7,093 nt of DNA from Thermoleophilia bacterium (GTDB lineage: Bacteria; Actinomycetota; Thermoleophilia; Gaiellales; Gaiellaceae). The translations under genes and the position numbers were made by a program. Shown piece by piece: positions 5,451 through 7,093 of this stretch. The stretch spans positions 1 through 7,093 of the forward strand of contig JADLFG010000083.1 of the NCBI GenBank assembly GCA_020845695.1. Direction: 5' to 3'. Below the pieces are notes generated by a model, which saw nothing but the letters and a program-made list of their open reading frames with translations, was not told where the DNA came from and did no database searches. The number at the start of each line of letters is the position of its first letter. The first letter of the stretch is position 1.

Positions 5451-5738
5451 TCAGTCGTTGACGCGGGCGATCAGCTCGCCGCGCTTCACGACCTTGACCG
5501 CGACGCCGCCGAGACGCACGTCGAAGCCGGCGAGCTTCGGGAAGAGAACCTTGTCGCCGGGATCGACCCCGCCCGCGTCCGGCCCCGCCGCGGTGACGAT
5601 TCCGGAGCGGCAGCCCGCCTCGGTCGAGGCGGGGATGATCAGCCCGCTGCGCGTCTCCGTCTCCTCGTCGACGGGCTCGACGACGACGTAGTCGTCGAGC
5701 GGCTCGAGCGAGATTACGAGCCTCTGCGTCTCCTCCAT
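5451..5738 (-). CDS. groES: GroES-like co-chaperonin, lone copy with shortened roof loop
   Basis: The product is 95 residues from an ATG at 5738. GroES caps the GroEL cage as a heptamer and drives ATP-dependent folding in the cytoplasm. Family marks are the N-terminal strand LEPLDDYVVV (11-20; usually PLGDRVLV), the mobile loop with SGLIIP (31-36), which matches the GroEL-binding GI(V/I)LP motif, and GDKVLFPKLAG at 61-71. Between AAGP and GDKVLF there are only 7 residues (DAGGVDP), where typical bacterial GroES has about 16, so the roof hairpin seems to be missing. About 7 extra residues extend the N terminus. No groEL follows; tRNA genes do. A -10 TACAAT six bases before the ATG suggests a leaderless transcript. 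No CIRCE or HAIR operator is visible. It is probably a second, specialised GroES or one separated from groEL. Confidence 0.85.
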   Translation of the reverse strand: MEETQRLVISLEPLDDYVVVEPVDEETETRSGLIIPASTEAGCRSGIVTAAGPDAGGVDPGDKVLFPKLAGFDVRLGGVAVKVVKRGELIARVND

Positions 5739-5744
5739 GACTCG

Positions 5745-5750
5745 ATTGTA
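5745..5750 (-). promoter_or_regulatory. -10 element (TACAAT) of groES, leaderless start
   Basis: Minus-strand TACAAT differs from consensus TATAAT at one base and ends 6 bases before the groES ATG, so the transcript should begin at or next to the A of the start codon. TTGCGC occurs upstream (5776-5771) but at a 20-bp spacing, which is too long to trust as a -35. Confidence 0.55.
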
Positions 5751-5752
5751 CG

Positions 5753-5789
5753 GCCGGCCCGTGCCGGCGGGCGCAACCCGCGGGCCGGC
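5753..5789. repeat. Nested inverted repeat in the groES-fabF spacer
   Basis: Outer arms GCCGGCCCG (5753-5761) and CGGGCCGGC (5781-5789) are perfectly complementary. Inside them GCGGG (5767-5771) and CCCGC (5777-5781) can also pair around CGCAA. The element fills most of the 72-bp divergent spacer upstream of the groES -10, so an operator role is possible, though GC-rich DNA yields such repeats often. Confidence 0.35.
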
Positions 5790-5810
5790 TCGCCCGTCAA
5801 ACTCACCGGG

Positions 5811-7043
5811 ATGCGCAGAGTCGTGATCACCGGGATGGGCGCGGTCACTCCGCTCGGGAACTCCGTCGAGGCGACCTGGCGCGCCGCCGTCGAGGGCCGC
5901 AGCGGCGTCGACTTCGTGCGGGCGTTCGACACGAGTGAGTACCCGGTGCGGATCGCGGCCGAGGTCAAGGACTTCACGCTCAACGGCGGCCTCGTCCCGG
6001 TCAAGGAGCTGAAGCGGATCGACCGCAACATCCAGTTCGGGCTCGCGGCTGCCCAGGAGGCGCTCGGGCTCGCCGGGCGAAACGGCTACCGGCCCGAGCG
6101 GGTCGGAGTCGTGCTCGGCTCCGGGATCGGCGGCCTGCATGAGCTGCTGCGCCAGTACGACGTGCTGCGCGAGCGCGGCCCCGACCGGGTCTCGCCGACG
6201 TTCCTCCCGAACGTCCTGCCCGACTCGGCGAGCGGCCAGGTGGCGATCGCGCTCGGGCTGCGCGGGCCCAACTACGCGGTCGTGTCGGCGTGCGCGACCG
6301 GCTCGCACGCGATCGGGGAGGGAGCGGAGCTCGTCCAGCACGGCCTCGCGGACGCCGTTCTGGCGGGCGGCACGGAGGGCTGCATCCACCCGCTCTTCTT
6401 CGCTGGCTTCTGCGCCATGCGCGGCCTGGTCGCCGAGGAGGACGATCCGGCGAGGGCCTCCCGGCCGTTCGACGCGACCCGCGCCGGGTTCGTGATGGGC
6501 GAGGGTGCCGGCGTCGTCATGCTCGAGGAGCTGGAGCACGCGCGGGCGCGGGGCGCCACGATCTACGCGGAGGTGCTCGGCTACGGCGCCTCCAACGACG
6601 CCTACCACATGGCGGCGCCCGACCCGGACTCGGTCGGGGTGGCGGAGATGATGCGGGCCGCGCTCGACCGGGCCGGCGTCGAGCCGCGGCGGGTCGGCTA
6701 CATCAACGCGCACGGGACGTCGACGCCGCTCGGCGATGCGGCGGAGACGAAGGCGATCAAGGACGTGTTCGGCGACCACGCCCACGAGCTCGCGGTCTCC
6801 TCGACCAAGTCGACCATGGGGCACCTGCTCGGCGCCGCCGGAGCGGTCGAGGTGATCATGTGCGCGCTCGCGATCCACCACCGGCTGATCCCGCCGACGA
6901 TCAACTACCGGCACCCCGATCCGGCCTGCGACCTCGACTACGTCCCCAACGTGGCGCGCGAGGCGGAGATCGACGTGGCGCTCTCGAACGCGATGGGCCT
7001 CGGCGGCCACAACGGCTGCGTCCTGCTCGGCCGCGTCGACTGA
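5811..7043 (+). CDS. fabF: Beta-ketoacyl-ACP synthase II (FabF)
   Basis: The enzyme condenses malonyl-ACP with a growing acyl-ACP to extend fatty acids by two carbons in the cytoplasmic type II pathway. It has 410 residues, the normal FabF length, from the ATG at 5811 that begins MRRVVITGMGAVTPLG, the standard N terminus. The thiolase-fold triad is complete: Cys161 in VSACATGSHAIG, His301 in NAHGTSTPLGD and His338 in STKSTMGHLLGAAG, with Lys333 just before. FDATRAGFVMGEGAG (220-234) is also typical. The C-terminal gating loop reads NAMGLGGHN (393-401) instead of NSFGFGGxN, so Leu397 replaces the usual gatekeeper Phe. The gene diverges from groES across 72 bp. No acpP, fabD or fabH is next to it in the window; the downstream side is cut off. 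A weak -10 (CAAACT, 5798-5803) would make it leaderless too. Confidence 0.95.
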   Translation: MRRVVITGMGAVTPLGNSVEATWRAAVEGRSGVDFVRAFDTSEYPVRIAAEVKDFTLNGGLVPVKELKRIDRNIQFGLAAAQEALGLAGRNGYRPERVGVVLGSGIGGLHELLRQYDVLRERGPDRVSPTFLPNVLPDSASGQVAIALGLRGPNYAVVSACATGSHAIGEGAELVQHGLADAVLAGGTEGCIHPLFFAGFCAMRGLVAEEDDPARASRPFDATRAGFVMGEGAGVVMLEELEHARARGATIYAEVLGYGASNDAYHMAAPDPDSVGVAEMMRAALDRAGVEPRRVGYINAHGTSTPLGDAAETKAIKDVFGDHAHELAVSSTKSTMGHLLGAAGAVEVIMCALAIHHRLIPPTINYRHPDPACDLDYVPNVAREAEIDVALSNAMGLGGHNGCVLLGRVD

Positions 7044-7068
7044 CGCGACGCGCGACCCTTCCGGCCGT

Positions 7069-7093
7069 GGGCCCGGGCCCGGCCCCCGGGCCC
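7069..7093 (+). terminator. GC-rich hairpin after fabF, at the window edge
   Basis: Nine-base arms GGGCCCGGG (7069-7077) and CCCGGGCCC (7085-7093) enclose a 7-base loop, beginning 26 bases after the fabF stop. The window ends with the hairpin, so a U tract cannot be checked. The arms are made of self-complementary GGGCCC units, so other pairings are possible. Confidence 0.45.

Noticed and set aside
5364..5810. N-terminal extension of fabF by about 149 codons in the same frame
   Set aside because: The extension overlaps groES on the other strand and has composition typical of a shadow frame. MRRVVITGMGAVTPLG from 5811 is the standard FabF N terminus and gives the normal length.
5739..5810. 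Possible CIRCE or HAIR heat-shock operator upstream of groES
   Set aside because: Neither TTAGCACTC/GAGTGCTAA nor CTTGAGT/ACTCAAG halves are present; only a GC-rich palindrome is seen.
5451..7010. Minus-strand open frame (519 codons) opposite fabF that continues into groES
   Set aside because: Only the last 95 residues, from the ATG at 5738, resemble a protein family. The rest is the complement of fabF and has no motif, so it is not a GroES fusion.
1..7093. CRISPR array, prophage, toxin-antitoxin or restriction system
   Set aside because: No regularly spaced repeats and no nuclease, methylase, integrase or paired small toxin-like ORFs could be identified on either strand.

Overview
The window is a compact, very GC-rich stretch of bacterial chromosome. 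GTG starts, almost no visible Shine-Dalgarno sequences, several nearly leaderless gene starts and a DUF6636-like secreted protein suggest an actinobacterium. A deep-branching lineage such as Thermoleophilia (Gaiellales or Solirubrobacterales) is my best guess, but this is inference from protein style and base composition, because there is no rRNA or marker phylogeny here. No gene-free stretch is longer than 300 bases.

Left part (1-2537). The last 34 codons of a plus-strand gene, perhaps a transposase, run in from the left edge. They converge on a minus-strand cluster of three closely spaced genes (gaps of 31 and 36 bp). Read in transcription order, these are undecaprenyl-diphosphatase uppP, a small membrane protein built like a potassium channel pore but with a non-canonical selectivity filter, and a single-pass membrane protein with an exported domain of unknown function. 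All three act at the cell envelope.

Middle (2538-4659). A 26-bp divergent spacer, holding a -10 element that reads as TAnnnT on both strands, separates uppP from a membrane-tethered c-type cytochrome. Then come a minus-strand tRNA-Ser(GGA) and a minus-strand MFS transporter. The transporter may be preceded by a 19-codon leader ORF that overlaps its start codon as ATGA.

Right part (4660-7093). A small secreted DUF6636-like protein converges on two tandem tRNA genes, Ser(CGA) and Ser(GCT), so three serine tRNAs with different anticodons lie within about 2.2 kb. Upstream of them is a lone groES-like gene, with no groEL in the window, whose product has a shortened roof loop and an apparently leaderless start. 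It diverges from fabF, a complete ketoacyl-ACP synthase II of fatty acid synthesis with the full Cys-His-His triad but Leu in place of the usual gating Phe. The window ends in a GC-rich hairpin just after fabF.

The gene set is mostly ordinary housekeeping. I see no defence system, CRISPR array, prophage or biosynthetic cluster. The most interesting points are the odd pore protein, the roof-trimmed orphan GroES, the symmetric divergent promoter and the recurring palindrome plus TACGAT arrangement before the tRNA genes.
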